Positions 7,974-16,854 of a stretch of DNA of 64,000 nt are shown in pieces; the first letter of the stretch is position 1; each line of letters opens with the position of its first letter. Source of the DNA: Phycisphaerae bacterium (GTDB lineage Bacteria > Planctomycetota > Phycisphaerae > UBA1845). The notes below the pieces were generated by a model, which saw nothing but the letters and a program-made list of their open reading frames with translations, searched no databases and had not been told where the DNA came from. The stretch is taken from positions 1-64,000 of the forward strand of contig JAJDDT010000042.1 of NCBI GenBank assembly GCA_029260165.1, read 5' to 3'. Both the position numbers and the translations under genes were made by a program.

Positions 7974-9119
7974 ATGGGGCATGAATGTCCGGGTAGACAT
8001 CAAGCCGGTAAGACGGGCGCGGAGTGGCTGGAGGGTCGGTCGATTGAGCCGTTGAAGCTCCGCGGTCATGAGAATGTTGCGGACATGATTGACAACGTGT
8101 TTGCCGCCAGCGGATTTAACGGGCGTCGATTGGCGGAGGCGGCGGAGCTTTTCGGTCGGATGATTGATGAGGATGCGACGATCGCGCTGACAATCGCGGG
8201 GGCGATGACGCCGATCGGGATGAGCGGGGTTTTTTCCGAATTGATTGAGGCGGGCTTCGTCGATTTTATCATTTCGACCGGTGCGAACATTTACCACGAT
8301 CTGCACCGCCCGTACGAGATGCCGATGGTTCAGGGTAGCCCGAGTGTTGACGACAATGCGTTGGCGGATGTTGGTGTCGCGCGCATTTATGACGTATTCA
8401 TCGGTGACGAGGATACGTTGATGGCGACGGACAAAGCTATTCTGGATGCGTTGAAGGATTTTGACTCGTCCAAACCGTTTTCCACGGCGATGTTGCATCA
8501 TTACCTCGGGAAAGTTGTGCAAGAGCATGCACCGAAAGGTGAGAAATCATTCGTGGCGACGGCGGCGGAGCATGACGTGCCGATCTACACATCGTCGCCG
8601 GGAGATTCGTCGTTGGGGATGAACCTGATCGTGCCGCATCTGTTCAAGTCGGAAGTTCATTTGAATCCGATTTTGGACGTCATCGAGACGGCTGCGATCG
8701 TTCGCGATGCGGATTTGAATGGTGTCGTTGAGATCGGTGGTGGATCCCCGAAGAATTTCTATCTGCAGACGCAGCCCACGTTGCATCAGATATTGGCGGA
8801 CAATGAGAAGGGCGGGCACGATTTTGTCATTCAGTTGACGACAGATGCGCCGCATTGGGGAGGGCTTTCCGGTGCGACACCCGCCGAGGCGCGAAGCTGG
8901 GGCAAGGTCAAGGATGCGTACATCAACAACGTCGTTGTGTATTCGTGTGCGTCGCTGACGTTTCCGTTACTATCGCAATATGTTTTGAGTCGCAAAAAGC
9001 CTCGTAAGTCGAAGCGCCTGTTCGCGAGAATCGATGAGATGGTTCAAAGTCTCAAGGATGTCGCATCCAAAAACGACGATTTCAAGCGTCAATACCAGAG
9101 TATCTACAACATAGGCTGA
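7974..9119 (+). CDS. Deoxyhypusine synthase-like enzyme (probable homospermidine synthase)
   Basis: This 381-residue member of the deoxyhypusine synthase superfamily has the NAD-binding segments TIAGAMTPIGMSG and IISTGANIYHD, DVFIGDED, SPGDSSLGMNL and the GGGSPKNF turn. The catalytic lysine of eukaryotic DHS (in SWGKI) is kept here as RSWGKVK. Bacteria lack eIF5A; bacterial DHS-like proteins (for example Anabaena SpeY) use the same aminobutyl transfer to make homospermidine from putrescine. Lying between arginine decarboxylase and agmatinase, it is most simply the step after putrescine. The product (homospermidine or spermidine) cannot be decided from sequence. ATG start at 7974, with agmatinase following 7 bases after the stop. 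Confidence 0.88.
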   Translation: MGHECPGRHQAGKTGAEWLEGRSIEPLKLRGHENVADMIDNVFAASGFNGRRLAEAAELFGRMIDEDATIALTIAGAMTPIGMSGVFSELIEAGFVDFIISTGANIYHDLHRPYEMPMVQGSPSVDDNALADVGVARIYDVFIGDEDTLMATDKAILDALKDFDSSKPFSTAMLHHYLGKVVQEHAPKGEKSFVATAAEHDVPIYTSSPGDSSLGMNLIVPHLFKSEVHLNPILDVIETAAIVRDADLNGVVEIGGGSPKNFYLQTQPTLHQILADNEKGGHDFVIQLTTDAPHWGGLSGATPAEARSWGKVKDAYINNVVVYSCASLTFPLLSQYVLSRKKPRKSKRLFARIDEMVQSLKDVASKNDDFKRQYQSIYNIG

Positions 9120-9126
9120 GTCGCCC

Positions 9127-10020
9127 GTGCCCCCCGAACAGGTCATCAATAACTTTTTAGGTCTGTCGCGCGAGGAGTCGGACTACGCGACGTCCCGCTA
9201 CGCCGTGTTGCCGATTCCCTACGACAGCAGTGCGAGCTTCAAGGTTGGTACGCGCGAGGGACCGGCTGCGATCATCGCTGCGTCTCAGCATGTTGAGTTG
9301 TTCGATGAGGAGTTGCGGGGGGAGTTTCACGGGGGCGGAGTGGCGACGCTTGACGCGTTGTGGCCTAACATGAGTGGCCCGGAGGCGATGCATGGTGATA
9401 TTTTCAAGGTGGCCAGGGGTGTCGTTCGTGATGGAAAATTTCTGATTGGTCTGGGCGGGGACCACAGCATCACGAGCGCGCTGGTTCGTGCGGCGATGAC
9501 CCAACACAAAAATATCTCCGTTTTGCAAATCGACGCGCATGCGGACCTTCGCGATCAATTCGAGCAGGCCAGGTATTCGCATGCGTCGGTGATGCGCCGC
9601 GTTCACGAGATGGGCGTGCCGATTGTTTCGGTCGGTCTCCGGGCGTGGTCGAAACCCGAGGATCGCACCATGCGGAAACCCGGTATCACGGCCATCACCG
9701 CGCGCGAGTGCATTGATGACGACGATTGGGTGGATCGCGCGATCGAGGGGCTAACTGACACGGTTTATGTGACGCTCGATATCGACGGGTTCGATCCTGC
9801 GTATGCTCCGGGCACGGGGACGCCCGAGCCTGGGGGGTTGGACTGGTATCAGGTGACGTCGCTCTTGAGGTTGGTGGCTGCTGAGAAACGGATCGTCGGT
9901 GCGGACGTTGTCGAGGTTATTCCGCTGCCTGGACAAGCGGTGACGGAGTTCCTTGCTGCCCGATTGGTTTACAAGCTGATTTGTTACGTCGAGTCCGGCG
10001 CGTCGTTGCGGGGTGGCTGA
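9127..10020 (+). CDS. speB: Agmatinase (ureohydrolase family)
   Basis: This 297-residue Mn-dependent ureohydrolase converts agmatine to putrescine and urea. All metal ligands are visible: GGDHS (His113), DAHAD (Asp136, His138, Asp140) and DIDGFDPAYAPGTGTPEPGG with its two aspartates. The TxEPGG form and the PYDSSASFKVGTREGP start favour agmatinase over arginase. It starts at the GTG at 9127, only 7 bases behind the DHS-like gene. Together with the pyruvoyl arginine decarboxylase it completes arginine to putrescine. The next gene, a small membrane protein, starts 3 bases after its stop. Confidence 0.92.
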   Translation: MPPEQVINNFLGLSREESDYATSRYAVLPIPYDSSASFKVGTREGPAAIIAASQHVELFDEELRGEFHGGGVATLDALWPNMSGPEAMHGDIFKVARGVVRDGKFLIGLGGDHSITSALVRAAMTQHKNISVLQIDAHADLRDQFEQARYSHASVMRRVHEMGVPIVSVGLRAWSKPEDRTMRKPGITAITARECIDDDDWVDRAIEGLTDTVYVTLDIDGFDPAYAPGTGTPEPGGLDWYQVTSLLRLVAAEKRIVGADVVEVIPLPGQAVTEFLAARLVYKLICYVESGASLRGG

Positions 10021-10023
10021 TTT

Positions 10024-10368
10024 ATGGCAGCATTCGTGAGCGTTTGGATGGGGTTGGGATGTATGACGGCTGCTGTCACGATGCTTTTCTGGAGGCAGTC
10101 GTTCACGGATTTTCACATTTGGCTTGTTTTGTGGCTCGGTGCTCCGGGGACGATGTGCGTGGCGGGGATGGTCCTGTGGTCTTATCGCAACGAGTATGTT
10201 CCCGAGCCTTCGATTGTCGCTCAGCGATTGCAGTGCAAGGTCGCGATCGGGCTGGCGATTTTGTCTGCCGCGATTGTCTATGCCTTGATATTCGGGGCAG
10301 AGGAGTTTGACCCGGATACGCCGTTTGCGATGGTCGCCCAATTGCCCGCGATGATGACTCGACTATAA
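10024..10368 (+). CDS. Small membrane protein of unknown function
   Basis: This 114-residue protein shows about three hydrophobic stretches (residues 3-22, 30-51 and 73-92) that could be membrane helices. I do not recognise a family. The ATG at 10024 is three bases after the agmatinase stop, so it is probably the last gene of the polyamine operon; a link to polyamine handling is only positional. Its 3' end contains the predicted promoter of thiS. Confidence 0.6.
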   Translation: MAAFVSVWMGLGCMTAAVTMLFWRQSFTDFHIWLVLWLGAPGTMCVAGMVLWSYRNEYVPEPSIVAQRLQCKVAIGLAILSAAIVYALIFGAEEFDPDTPFAMVAQLPAMMTRL

Positions 10369-10369
10369 T
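10342..10369 (+). promoter_or_regulatory. Predicted promoter of thiS-thiG
   Basis: TTGCCC at 10342-10347 and a consensus TATAAT at 10364-10369 are spaced by 16 bases. The thiS start codon is at 10391, leaving a leader of roughly 15 bases, too short for a TPP riboswitch. The AAGGG at 10378-10382 is the likely ribosome binding site. Confidence 0.6.
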
Positions 10370-10390
10370 CGCGCCGAAAGGGCGATCCCG

Positions 10391-10591
10391 ATGCGTTTGG
10401 AAATCAATGGAAAAACCGAGCAAATCGACAACGTTGACACCGTGGCTGATCTCCTGCGTCATTTTGACGTCGCGCAGACGCGCGTGGCTGTCGAGTTGAA
10501 TCAGAAGCTGGTGACGCGTGCGGAATACGCGTCAGTCACGCTGTCGGCGGGTGATCGTGTTGAAATCGTCACGTTTGTGGGAGGTGGATGA
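10391..10591 (+). CDS. thiS: Sulfur carrier protein ThiS
   Basis: This 66-residue ubiquitin-like carrier delivers sulfur as a C-terminal thiocarboxylate for thiamin thiazole synthesis. It begins MRLEINGK, has the beta-grasp pattern ([31 protein letters not shown]) and ends in the obligatory Gly-Gly. The last codons overlap the thiG start, showing a coupled pair. ThiF, ThiH/ThiO and ThiE are not in the window. Confidence 0.93.
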   Translation: MRLEINGKTEQIDNVDTVADLLRHFDVAQTRVAVELNQKLVTRAEYASVTLSAGDRVEIVTFVGGG

Positions 10592-11427
10592 TGTCGGGCG
10601 TAACATACCGCGTGGGGTCTTTCGAGTTTGCGTCGCGACTGTTCGTTGGGACCGGTAAATACGCAACGTTCGAGTTGATGGCTGATGCGCTGGACGCGTC
10701 GGATTGCGAGGTCGTGACGGTGGCCATTCGTCGCGACGTGTTGGGCAGCGATGGCGGTGCGAAAAATGACAGCATCCTCGATCACCTCGATTTGAAGCGA
10801 TACACGATACTCCCGAACACCGCCGGTTGTTTCACGGCTGATGACGCTGTTCGATCTGCCAGGTTGAGTCGCGAGCTTCTTGACGGGCTTGGCAACCGTG
10901 GCGCGAAGTGGGTCAAGCTCGAGGTGCTCGCTGACAGGAAAACGCTGCTGCCTGATCCGATTGGCACGTTGGAAGCGACCAGGGAATTGGTTGGCCTGGG
11001 TTTCGAGGTGTTGGTCTACACGAGCGATGATCCGATCCTCGCGAAAAAGTTGAAAGACGCGGGTGCGGTCAGTGTGATGCCCGCAGGTGCGCCGATCGGT
11101 AGTGGCCTGGGGATACTGAATCCGAACAGTGTTTCGATTTGTCTTGAGTATCTCAAGGAGGGTGATCCGGACTATCCCGTTATCGTCGATGCTGGTGTTG
11201 GTACCGCGTCCGACGTGACCATCGCGATGGAACTCGGCGCGGATGGCGTGCTGCTCAACACCGGAATCGCAGGAGCGGGTGACCCTGTTCGGATGGCTTC
11301 TGCAATGCGACATGCGATCGAAGCAGGGCGGCTGGCATTTGAATCCGGACGCATTCCGAGGAAACGTTACGCGACGGCTTCGTCGCCGACAACGGGTGTG
11401 ATAGGCCCCGTCGTTGCGCCCGTCTGA
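10588..11427 (+). CDS. thiG: Thiazole synthase ThiG
   Basis: This 279-residue TIM-barrel enzyme joins deoxyxylulose phosphate, dehydroglycine and ThiS-carried sulfur into thiazole phosphate. It shows [12 protein letters not shown] near residues 14-25, LPNTAGC (75-81) and the Schiff-base lysine in WVKLEVL (Lys110). It also has [22 protein letters not shown] and [18 protein letters not shown] near the end. Two adjacent ATGs (10588 and 10591) could start it; either overlaps or abuts the thiS stop. Confidence 0.96.
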   Translation: MMSGVTYRVGSFEFASRLFVGTGKYATFELMADALDASDCEVVTVAIRRDVLGSDGGAKNDSILDHLDLKRYTILPNTAGCFTADDAVRSARLSRELLDGLGNRGAKWVKLEVLADRKTLLPDPIGTLEATRELVGLGFEVLVYTSDDPILAKKLKDAGAVSVMPAGAPIGSGLGILNPNSVSICLEYLKEGDPDYPVIVDAGVGTASDVTIAMELGADGVLLNTGIAGAGDPVRMASAMRHAIEAGRLAFESGRIPRKRYATASSPTTGVIGPVVAPV

Positions 11428-11430
11428 TCG

Positions 11431-11895
11431 ATGGTTCTGATGGACAGCCGGAAACGAAATCGCCTGTTGCTTTGGATTATTGTTCTGGGAATCGGCAATT
11501 TCGTCTTGTACACGCTTCTGTACTGGTACCTCGGCGGCGATGCGCCGAACGGTTTCGTCCGCGAGGGCATGTATCATCTGCGAGGTCATTTTCTCTGGGG
11601 CACCACCGGACGATCGACCGGACCGGTTTCACGCGGCATCTGGCTTTATAGTTTTGTGCATTCCATTTCGATTTGGCCAACCATCGCAGCCGTGCTTGTA
11701 TCGATGCTCGCGTTGGCCAGACCGCACATCATTGCAACCATGAAATCAGACAGCTTGATTGGCGGGCGCACGTTTGTTGCCACATGCATGACGGTGATTG
11801 TGCTGGTGACGGGGGCGAGTACCCTGCTTTTCATCCTCAATTTCGCGAGGGCAATTTCCGCGATCGCTGATGGAGGCAGTTACAACGTCGGATAG
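11431..11895 (+). CDS. Membrane protein of unknown function
   Basis: This 154-residue protein has three likely transmembrane helices (about residues 12-33, 81-99 and 119-141) and a short positively charged N-terminus (MDSRKRNR). No family recognised. It begins four bases after thiG ends, so it is probably cotranscribed with thiS-thiG. It converges with the large dockerin-type gene on the other strand, with nine bases between stops and no obvious terminator. Confidence 0.55.
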   Translation: MVLMDSRKRNRLLLWIIVLGIGNFVLYTLLYWYLGGDAPNGFVREGMYHLRGHFLWGTTGRSTGPVSRGIWLYSFVHSISIWPTIAAVLVSMLALARPHIIATMKSDSLIGGRTFVATCMTVIVLVTGASTLLFILNFARAISAIADGGSYNVG

Positions 11896-11904
11896 GACCG
11901 CATT

Positions 11905-14625
11905 TTACGGGTTGTGCGTGTTTGCGTAGATGGCCATGTCCTGTGCATCAACCTTGCCATCGTTGTTGAAGTCGGCTGTGTTGGCCCGTTGCGGCGCGAA
12001 GCCCATGTCGATCAATGCGTTAACCGTGATTTCAGAGACACCGTTTTGCGGTTCGGAAGATGCCGTTGGCGATCCGCAAATCGAGCTGCAACCAGCCTCG
12101 TCTGTTTCAAAGAAATTGATCGAGACAAACGAGAAGTCCAGTCCGTCCACGCTACCGTCACCGTTGATATCAGCATGTGTGTCGCCGAAGCCATCCACAG
12201 TTGGCGGGGTCAGTTCGCCACAGCGTATGCTCTTGTCGAAATCGTCCGGCAGTGTGTTGGGGGCCACCAGCAGAACAAAATCCAGCACATCGACGGAATC
12301 GTCGCCATTGAGATTTCCGTTGACAAGCCAGTGACAGGACGTTCCAAGCCCGGGAGCACGTTGCAAATCCACCCTGAGCACGCCGTCGTCTTCGCAAACA
12401 ACCTCGCAGGCGGATTGCAACGTATGCCACGGATCACGAACGCGAATGCAATCCCAATTGTCCGCCGGCACCTGTGTCCGGGCGGTTCCTCGCCCCGGTA
12501 AATTGCTGGGGCCGCCCAGTTCAACCTCGGCGAATGTCTCAAATCCCGGCACGGTGCAATTATCGGGTTGGGCGTTGCAGGCGGCTGGGTCATCCGGATC
12601 GCAGACAGCCCCCGTCGCACTACAAATACCGAGCACGCCACATTTGCGCAAATCCAGTTCAATGCAACGAATCAGCGGGTCGAATGCGTTGCCGTCGTCC
12701 ATCACTGGTGACATCTGCACCTTGACTTCCAATGCGTTCATCCCGGTGTTCTCGATCTCAAAACTGCACACGTCGGACTGTTCGCACGAATCTGTCGTAG
12801 AGCAGGAAATCGATGTGATCCCCGCACAGAACCCCCCACCGCCGTTGGCCAGTTCCGGATCGTTGCATGCGTGGGAAAACTGAACCGGTTCATCGCAGAC
12901 GCCGGGCGTGTCCACGCCGCATGTCGCTCCCGGTCCGCAATCACCGTCGTTGCGACATTGCGGGAACCATGCCACGGTGCACGATATCTCCCGATCGTCG
13001 TCGCAATCGTCGCTCGAGGTGACTGGATCGAACGAGACGTTCGCAAGCGCCGTACCGCAATCCGCGTCAAACGACCGGCGACCCTCGAACGGACAGGTGA
13101 CCGAAGGTGGCTCGATCGTCAGATTCAGCTGCTCGGAACATGTTCCGACCACGCCCTGCAGCGGGTCGTCGCACGAGGTTGCGCGAACCTTGGTGCCGTC
13201 GCTGCCGCCAAGCCTCGTACCCGGACTAGCCACACGGAAACAGGTTCCGAAGGAATCACAACCCTCGTTGGCTCGGAATCGCAATCGTGCGATCACCGAA
13301 GGTTCGCTCGTTGCGTTTGAGCATCCACCGGACGGACTGTCACCGATCGCATAATCGAGCGTACCTGCCTGCTCGTCCAGGAATGCGAACAGAAGCGTGT
13401 TGAACGCCGCACCGGAATCGTCGCCCGGAATGTCCGCACCCTCGATAACCTCAAGAAACTCCAGATTTTCGCTGTCGTATTCCAGAGAAACCTGTGCCCC
13501 GCAGATCGGAACGACACTGAAACCGAGATGGACGTCAATCTCAACGATCCGGTCCTGGCCAAAACAGGCTTCGCCACCGTCGTTGAACAGCGTTGCGTTC
13601 ACAACGTCGAGGCAAAGCGGCGGGCCGAAATCGCACTCGCAAACCCCATTGTTACAACGTGGACGGGCCGGCGCTTCGCATTCGAGCGACGCATTGCAGT
13701 CGCCGCTATCCCCGCATTGAACGCAGGTGTCGTCCTCCTCGCGACAGACACCCAACCCAGCCAACTCGCAGGGATCCAGGCCGGGGAAACACGAGCCCCC
13801 ATCGCAACTTTCCACACCATTGCAAAACAAGCCATCGTCACAATCACCATCGCTTCGGCAATCTGTTACATCCAGAACGAGGTTGTCAATTGCACCGGAT
13901 CCACCCAATCTAACAATCATGCGGACTGTATCGTTTGGGTTGAATCCGGCATCTGTATTTATTTGTGTCTGAACCGCCGGATCGAACGGCGAAATCTGTG
14001 AATTTGTCGTTGTCAGATCGATGGTCGCGACACCAGGCCCGCCCTCGGTGACGTCTCCGGTGTACCGTTCCGGAACGAAATAGACCCGCTCGCGGTCCTG
14101 TCGATCAATCAGTGTGATCAGTTGCACACCGGTTGCATCGCGATCGACGATGTCGATCGATTGTGGGATCACGAGCGCACTTGATACCGACAAGTCAAAA
14201 ACAATGGTCCCGCCCTGATTCGACACGAGCGGTGTCGAGAACACGTCCGGCGACGACATTCCCGTGGCCCCCTGATGTTGCAGAATCAGCAGATTGCCCT
14301 GGTCCACGAGCATGTCTGCATCCAGCCCCCCCGCATTCGGACCCGTTGGTGTCGAGTCGAAGACCGTCGCACCCAGATTCGGTCCGGTGGCTGAAATACT
14401 GATGATTTCCCCGAAAAACAGCGGTGTGGCGATTCGTTGACCGTTGACCAGCGGGGCGTTGTTATCGTCTGTCGTGAAATCAAGCGTGACGACATCTGCC
14501 GACGTAACTGACACCAGTGTTGCCAGCAGCAGACACGCAAAGCGCGCAGACACCCCCGCAGGCCGGGGACAGGCCTTGAAATGTTCTGACTGGTTCAGGC
14601 GATATCGAAATAACCGATTCACCAA
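11905..14625 (-). CDS. Secreted protein with Cys-rich, cohesin-like and dockerin-like domains
   Basis: A secreted modular protein of about 906 residues. A hydrophobic signal (FACLLLATLVSVTSA) lies near residues 29-43 and a beta-rich domain at about 45-253. A Cys-rich stretch of CxxDGDCDDGLFCNG type follows at about 255-335. A cohesin-like domain runs from about 340 to 475 (EIDVHLGFSVVPICGAQVSLEYDSENLEF...ARLRFRA). The end, from about 762, has three calcium-loop dockerin-like repeats (NGDDSVDVLDF, NGDGSVDGLDF, NNDGKVDAQDM). I place the start at the TTG at 14625 because GGGAAGG lies about 9 bases upstream; GTGs at 14553 or 14775 are alternatives. In planctomycetes such dockerin-like ends often lack a cellulosome context. 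Substrate unknown. Confidence 0.75.
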   Translation of the reverse strand: MVNRLFRYRLNQSEHFKACPRPAGVSARFACLLLATLVSVTSADVVTLDFTTDDNNAPLVNGQRIATPLFFGEIISISATGPNLGATVFDSTPTGPNAGGLDADMLVDQGNLLILQHQGATGMSSPDVFSTPLVSNQGGTIVFDLSVSSALVIPQSIDIVDRDATGVQLITLIDRQDRERVYFVPERYTGDVTEGGPGVATIDLTTTNSQISPFDPAVQTQINTDAGFNPNDTVRMIVRLGGSGAIDNLVLDVTDCRSDGDCDDGLFCNGVESCDGGSCFPGLDPCELAGLGVCREEDDTCVQCGDSGDCNASLECEAPARPRCNNGVCECDFGPPLCLDVVNATLFNDGGEACFGQDRIVEIDVHLGFSVVPICGAQVSLEYDSENLEFLEVIEGADIPGDDSGAAFNTLLFAFLDEQAGTLDYAIGDSPSGGCSNATSEPSVIARLRFRANEGCDSFGTCFRVASPGTRLGGSDGTKVRATSCDDPLQGVVGTCSEQLNLTIEPPSVTCPFEGRRSFDADCGTALANVSFDPVTSSDDCDDDREISCTVAWFPQCRNDGDCGPGATCGVDTPGVCDEPVQFSHACNDPELANGGGGFCAGITSISCSTTDSCEQSDVCSFEIENTGMNALEVKVQMSPVMDDGNAFDPLIRCIELDLRKCGVLGICSATGAVCDPDDPAACNAQPDNCTVPGFETFAEVELGGPSNLPGRGTARTQVPADNWDCIRVRDPWHTLQSACEVVCEDDGVLRVDLQRAPGLGTSCHWLVNGNLNGDDSVDVLDFVLLVAPNTLPDDFDKSIRCGELTPPTVDGFGDTHADINGDGSVDGLDFSFVSINFFETDEAGCSSICGSPTASSEPQNGVSEITVNALIDMGFAPQRANTADFNNDGKVDAQDMAIYANTHNP

Positions 14626-14902
14626 AATTGAATGCCTTCCCACCAGATCGACCCTGCAGACAGACGCACCGCCGTCACAAGCCGAAGGCCTGAACGGTTC
14701 AAACGTAAGCTGAATGAAAGAAAATCGATCCCGTCCCTGGAATGTCTCCTCCAACACATCAGGATATGGCCTCACAAGGCCGAAATCAACCGGTGTCCGA
14801 ATAACTCATTCAAGCGATTAGTAGTTTATTGCAGTGTGGTTTTATTTGTTGATATTGACCAATGTTGTCACGAGGGTCCCGGCTCGGTTGGGCATGGATC
14901 CG

Positions 14903-15178
14903 CTATCCGGACCAACCCGAATGAATAATCCGCTCAATTTCCGGAATGATCGAGTCCCAGCAGGCGGTGGGCGTTTTTTTCACGATGCAGAAATTATTGA
15001 CCAGCATCACCCCCGATACCCCCGCAACGTCGAACATGGCTGTGACAGGCTCGCAATCATTGGCGTCGCCGGACTGATAAAACCCCGTGGCTTTGTTGGC
15101 GGAGAGTAGTCTGGACGCGACAAATTTGAGGACGTCGGGGTCATTGGTCGTCTGTGTTGTGATCTCAAGCGTTGCCAA
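14903..15178 (-). CDS. Nfu/NifU N-terminal domain protein
   Basis: This 91-residue protein matches the Nfu N-terminal scaffold-associated domain. It shows NDPDVLKFVASRLL, a central AMFDVAGVSGVMLVNNFCIVKK strand-turn and WDSIIPEIERII at the end. In other bacteria this domain is normally fused to the C-terminal CxxC NifU domain that binds a 4Fe-4S cluster; that part is absent here, and only two isolated cysteines besides Cys63 remain. It starts with TTG at 15178, with AAGGGA 8-13 bases upstream, and lies 31 bases behind mnmE, so the two probably share a transcript. Function as an Fe-S accessory is inference. Confidence 0.75.
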   Translation of the reverse strand: MATLEITTQTTNDPDVLKFVASRLLSANKATGFYQSGDANDCEPVTAMFDVAGVSGVMLVNNFCIVKKTPTACWDSIIPEIERIIHSGWSG

Positions 15179-15209
15179 TCTTCCGGTCCCTTCTCGTGCC
15201 GATCCTTAC

Positions 15210-16598
15210 TCATTTTCCGATGCAGAACGATCCGAAGATTCTACCCAGAAGATCCTCGGTTGTGACGCTGCCGGCAATCGTGCCCAGCGAATCGAGCGCT
15301 TCGCGGATCTCGAACGCGATCAGGTCCGCCGTCTCACTGACGTGGCTGACATCGCGTGTCAGCGATTGTGCCCGCTCGATCGAAGCGATCGTCTCCCTGA
15401 TCGCCAGCCGATGCCTCGCGGTCAGGAGAACGGTGTGGTCTGCCGGACAGGCGTTGGGCATGTCGAGATGTCGATCGATGACGGCGAGAAGCTCCTCGAT
15501 GCCCACACCAGTTTTCGCACTGACCCTGCAATATGCGACGTTTTTTCGCAACGTGGGATTCGCTGCGGATTTATCGTCGCGGACCAGGTCGATCTTGTTT
15601 CCCACGACAACGTGTGGCCCCAGCCGATCGATCATTTCTTCAACCGCGTCGTCCGGACATGTGACGTCGTGGACGAACAATCGTACGGCTGCGGTGTCGG
15701 CTGCTCTTGTCGATCGGTCCGCTGCCGTGCGCATCAGTCCCGCGCTGTCAGCATCCACACCGGCGGAGTCGATCAACAGCGCCTCACCATGCCCCACGCG
15801 CATCGGGGCGGACAGCATATCGCGCGTTGTGCCTGCGACCGGCGAACAGATCGCGCGGTCCAGTCCGGTCAGGCGATTCATCAACGTGCTCTTGCCCGCG
15901 TTGGAGGGTCCGATAAGCACCACCCTGGGCAACACGTCGAATTGTTCTGCCGACGTGGCCGACGTTGCAAGCTCGTGCAACTGTAAACGGAGTCCTTCGA
16001 GTTTCTCGCGGAGTTCAACCGGTGAGATGAAATCGATTGGCTCCTCCGCGAAATCGATGTCCGCCTCGACCAGTGCTGCCAACCCCGCCAGATTATCCAG
16101 GATGGCTGTCGTCTTAGCGTTCAGTCGGCCTTGCATGAGACCATTGGCCGCGTGCAGTTGAGCGTCCGATCGTGCACGAATCATTCCCGCCACCGCCTCC
16201 GCACGCGTCAGATCGATGGCACCGTTCAGAAACGCACGGGCGGTGAATTCGCCGGGTTCCGCCTGTCGCGATCCAAGGGCAAGCAGGTGCTCACTCAACA
16301 TCGCCAACACCGGTGCAGCACCAGCCACATGATATTCAACAAGATCCTGCCGCGTGTAGCTCCTGGGCGATCGAAAAAGGTAGATTTCGCCGAGGATAAC
16401 ACAATCATTTTCAAGTGTGATCGAACCGTCGTATCGACGGAATCCGGGGCTGGTCAGAAGATCGACGGTCACCTTCGGCGCAAATATCGTCGCAGCTATC
16501 TCGATGCTGCCCGGTCCGCCGCAACGCACGATCCCGCGCATCGCTCTGCCGGGTGGAGAGGAGATAGCCACGATCGTGTCGTCGGTGAGGTCGTACAT
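15210..16598 (-). CDS. mnmE: tRNA modification GTPase MnmE
   Basis: This 462-residue GTPase, with MnmG, installs the 5-carboxymethylaminomethyl group on wobble U34 of tRNA. The N-terminal tetrahydrofolate-binding domain begins DDTIVAISSPPGRAMRGIVR. A helical domain surrounds the G domain, whose P-loop is GPSNAGKST, with GTTRD (switch I), the D-x-x-G element DSAG and NKID. The protein ends FCIGK, the conserved C-I-G-K whose cysteine is characteristic of the family. ATG start at 16598. MnmA, which thiolates the same nucleotide, is encoded at 18.8 kb. Confidence 0.96.
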   Translation of the reverse strand: MYDLTDDTIVAISSPPGRAMRGIVRCGGPGSIEIAATIFAPKVTVDLLTSPGFRRYDGSITLENDCVILGEIYLFRSPRSYTRQDLVEYHVAGAAPVLAMLSEHLLALGSRQAEPGEFTARAFLNGAIDLTRAEAVAGMIRARSDAQLHAANGLMQGRLNAKTTAILDNLAGLAALVEADIDFAEEPIDFISPVELREKLEGLRLQLHELATSATSAEQFDVLPRVVLIGPSNAGKSTLMNRLTGLDRAICSPVAGTTRDMLSAPMRVGHGEALLIDSAGVDADSAGLMRTAADRSTRAADTAAVRLFVHDVTCPDDAVEEMIDRLGPHVVVGNKIDLVRDDKSAANPTLRKNVAYCRVSAKTGVGIEELLAVIDRHLDMPNACPADHTVLLTARHRLAIRETIASIERAQSLTRDVSHVSETADLIAFEIREALDSLGTIAGSVTTEDLLGRIFGSFCIGK

Positions 16599-16854
16599 AA
16601 TGAACCATGTTCTGCTGCGGGTGTCGCGCGAAGTTCCAGTGCCTCGTTACTCGTCGTTTGATGGTTGGGTGGCCCATGGCTTTAGCCGTGGGGGAGTCGA
16701 ATCCAGACCAGCAATCGAGTCCCCCACCTCTAAAGAGGTGGGCCACCCACAATCAACCGGGCCACCCATGAAAGTGGGCCACCCTCGTGCCGGTGATGCA
16801 CCAAACTATCTGCCATAAAGCACTGGTGCAACAGTATCCACCCTGCAGACGTGG
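16599..16854. repeat. Cluster of REP-like palindromic modules
   Basis: This intergenic stretch between the divergent mnmE region and the glycosyltransferase gene is built of palindromes. A 33-base arm at 16667-16699 (starting GGGTGGCCCATGG) is an imperfect inverted copy of 16716-16748. Within each arm is its own small hairpin with a TTTA loop: GGC-TTTA-GCC in the first and CCTC-TTTA-GAGG, read on the minus strand, in the second. The stems differ in sequence but keep pairing. Two more GGGCCACCC units follow at 16759-16767 and 16776-16784 around ATGAAAGT. No protein-coding sequence is supported here. Confidence 0.7.

Noticed and set aside
10342-10391. TPP riboswitch before thiS
   Set aside because: The predicted transcript start leaves only about 15 bases of leader and none of the conserved thi-box sequence is seen.
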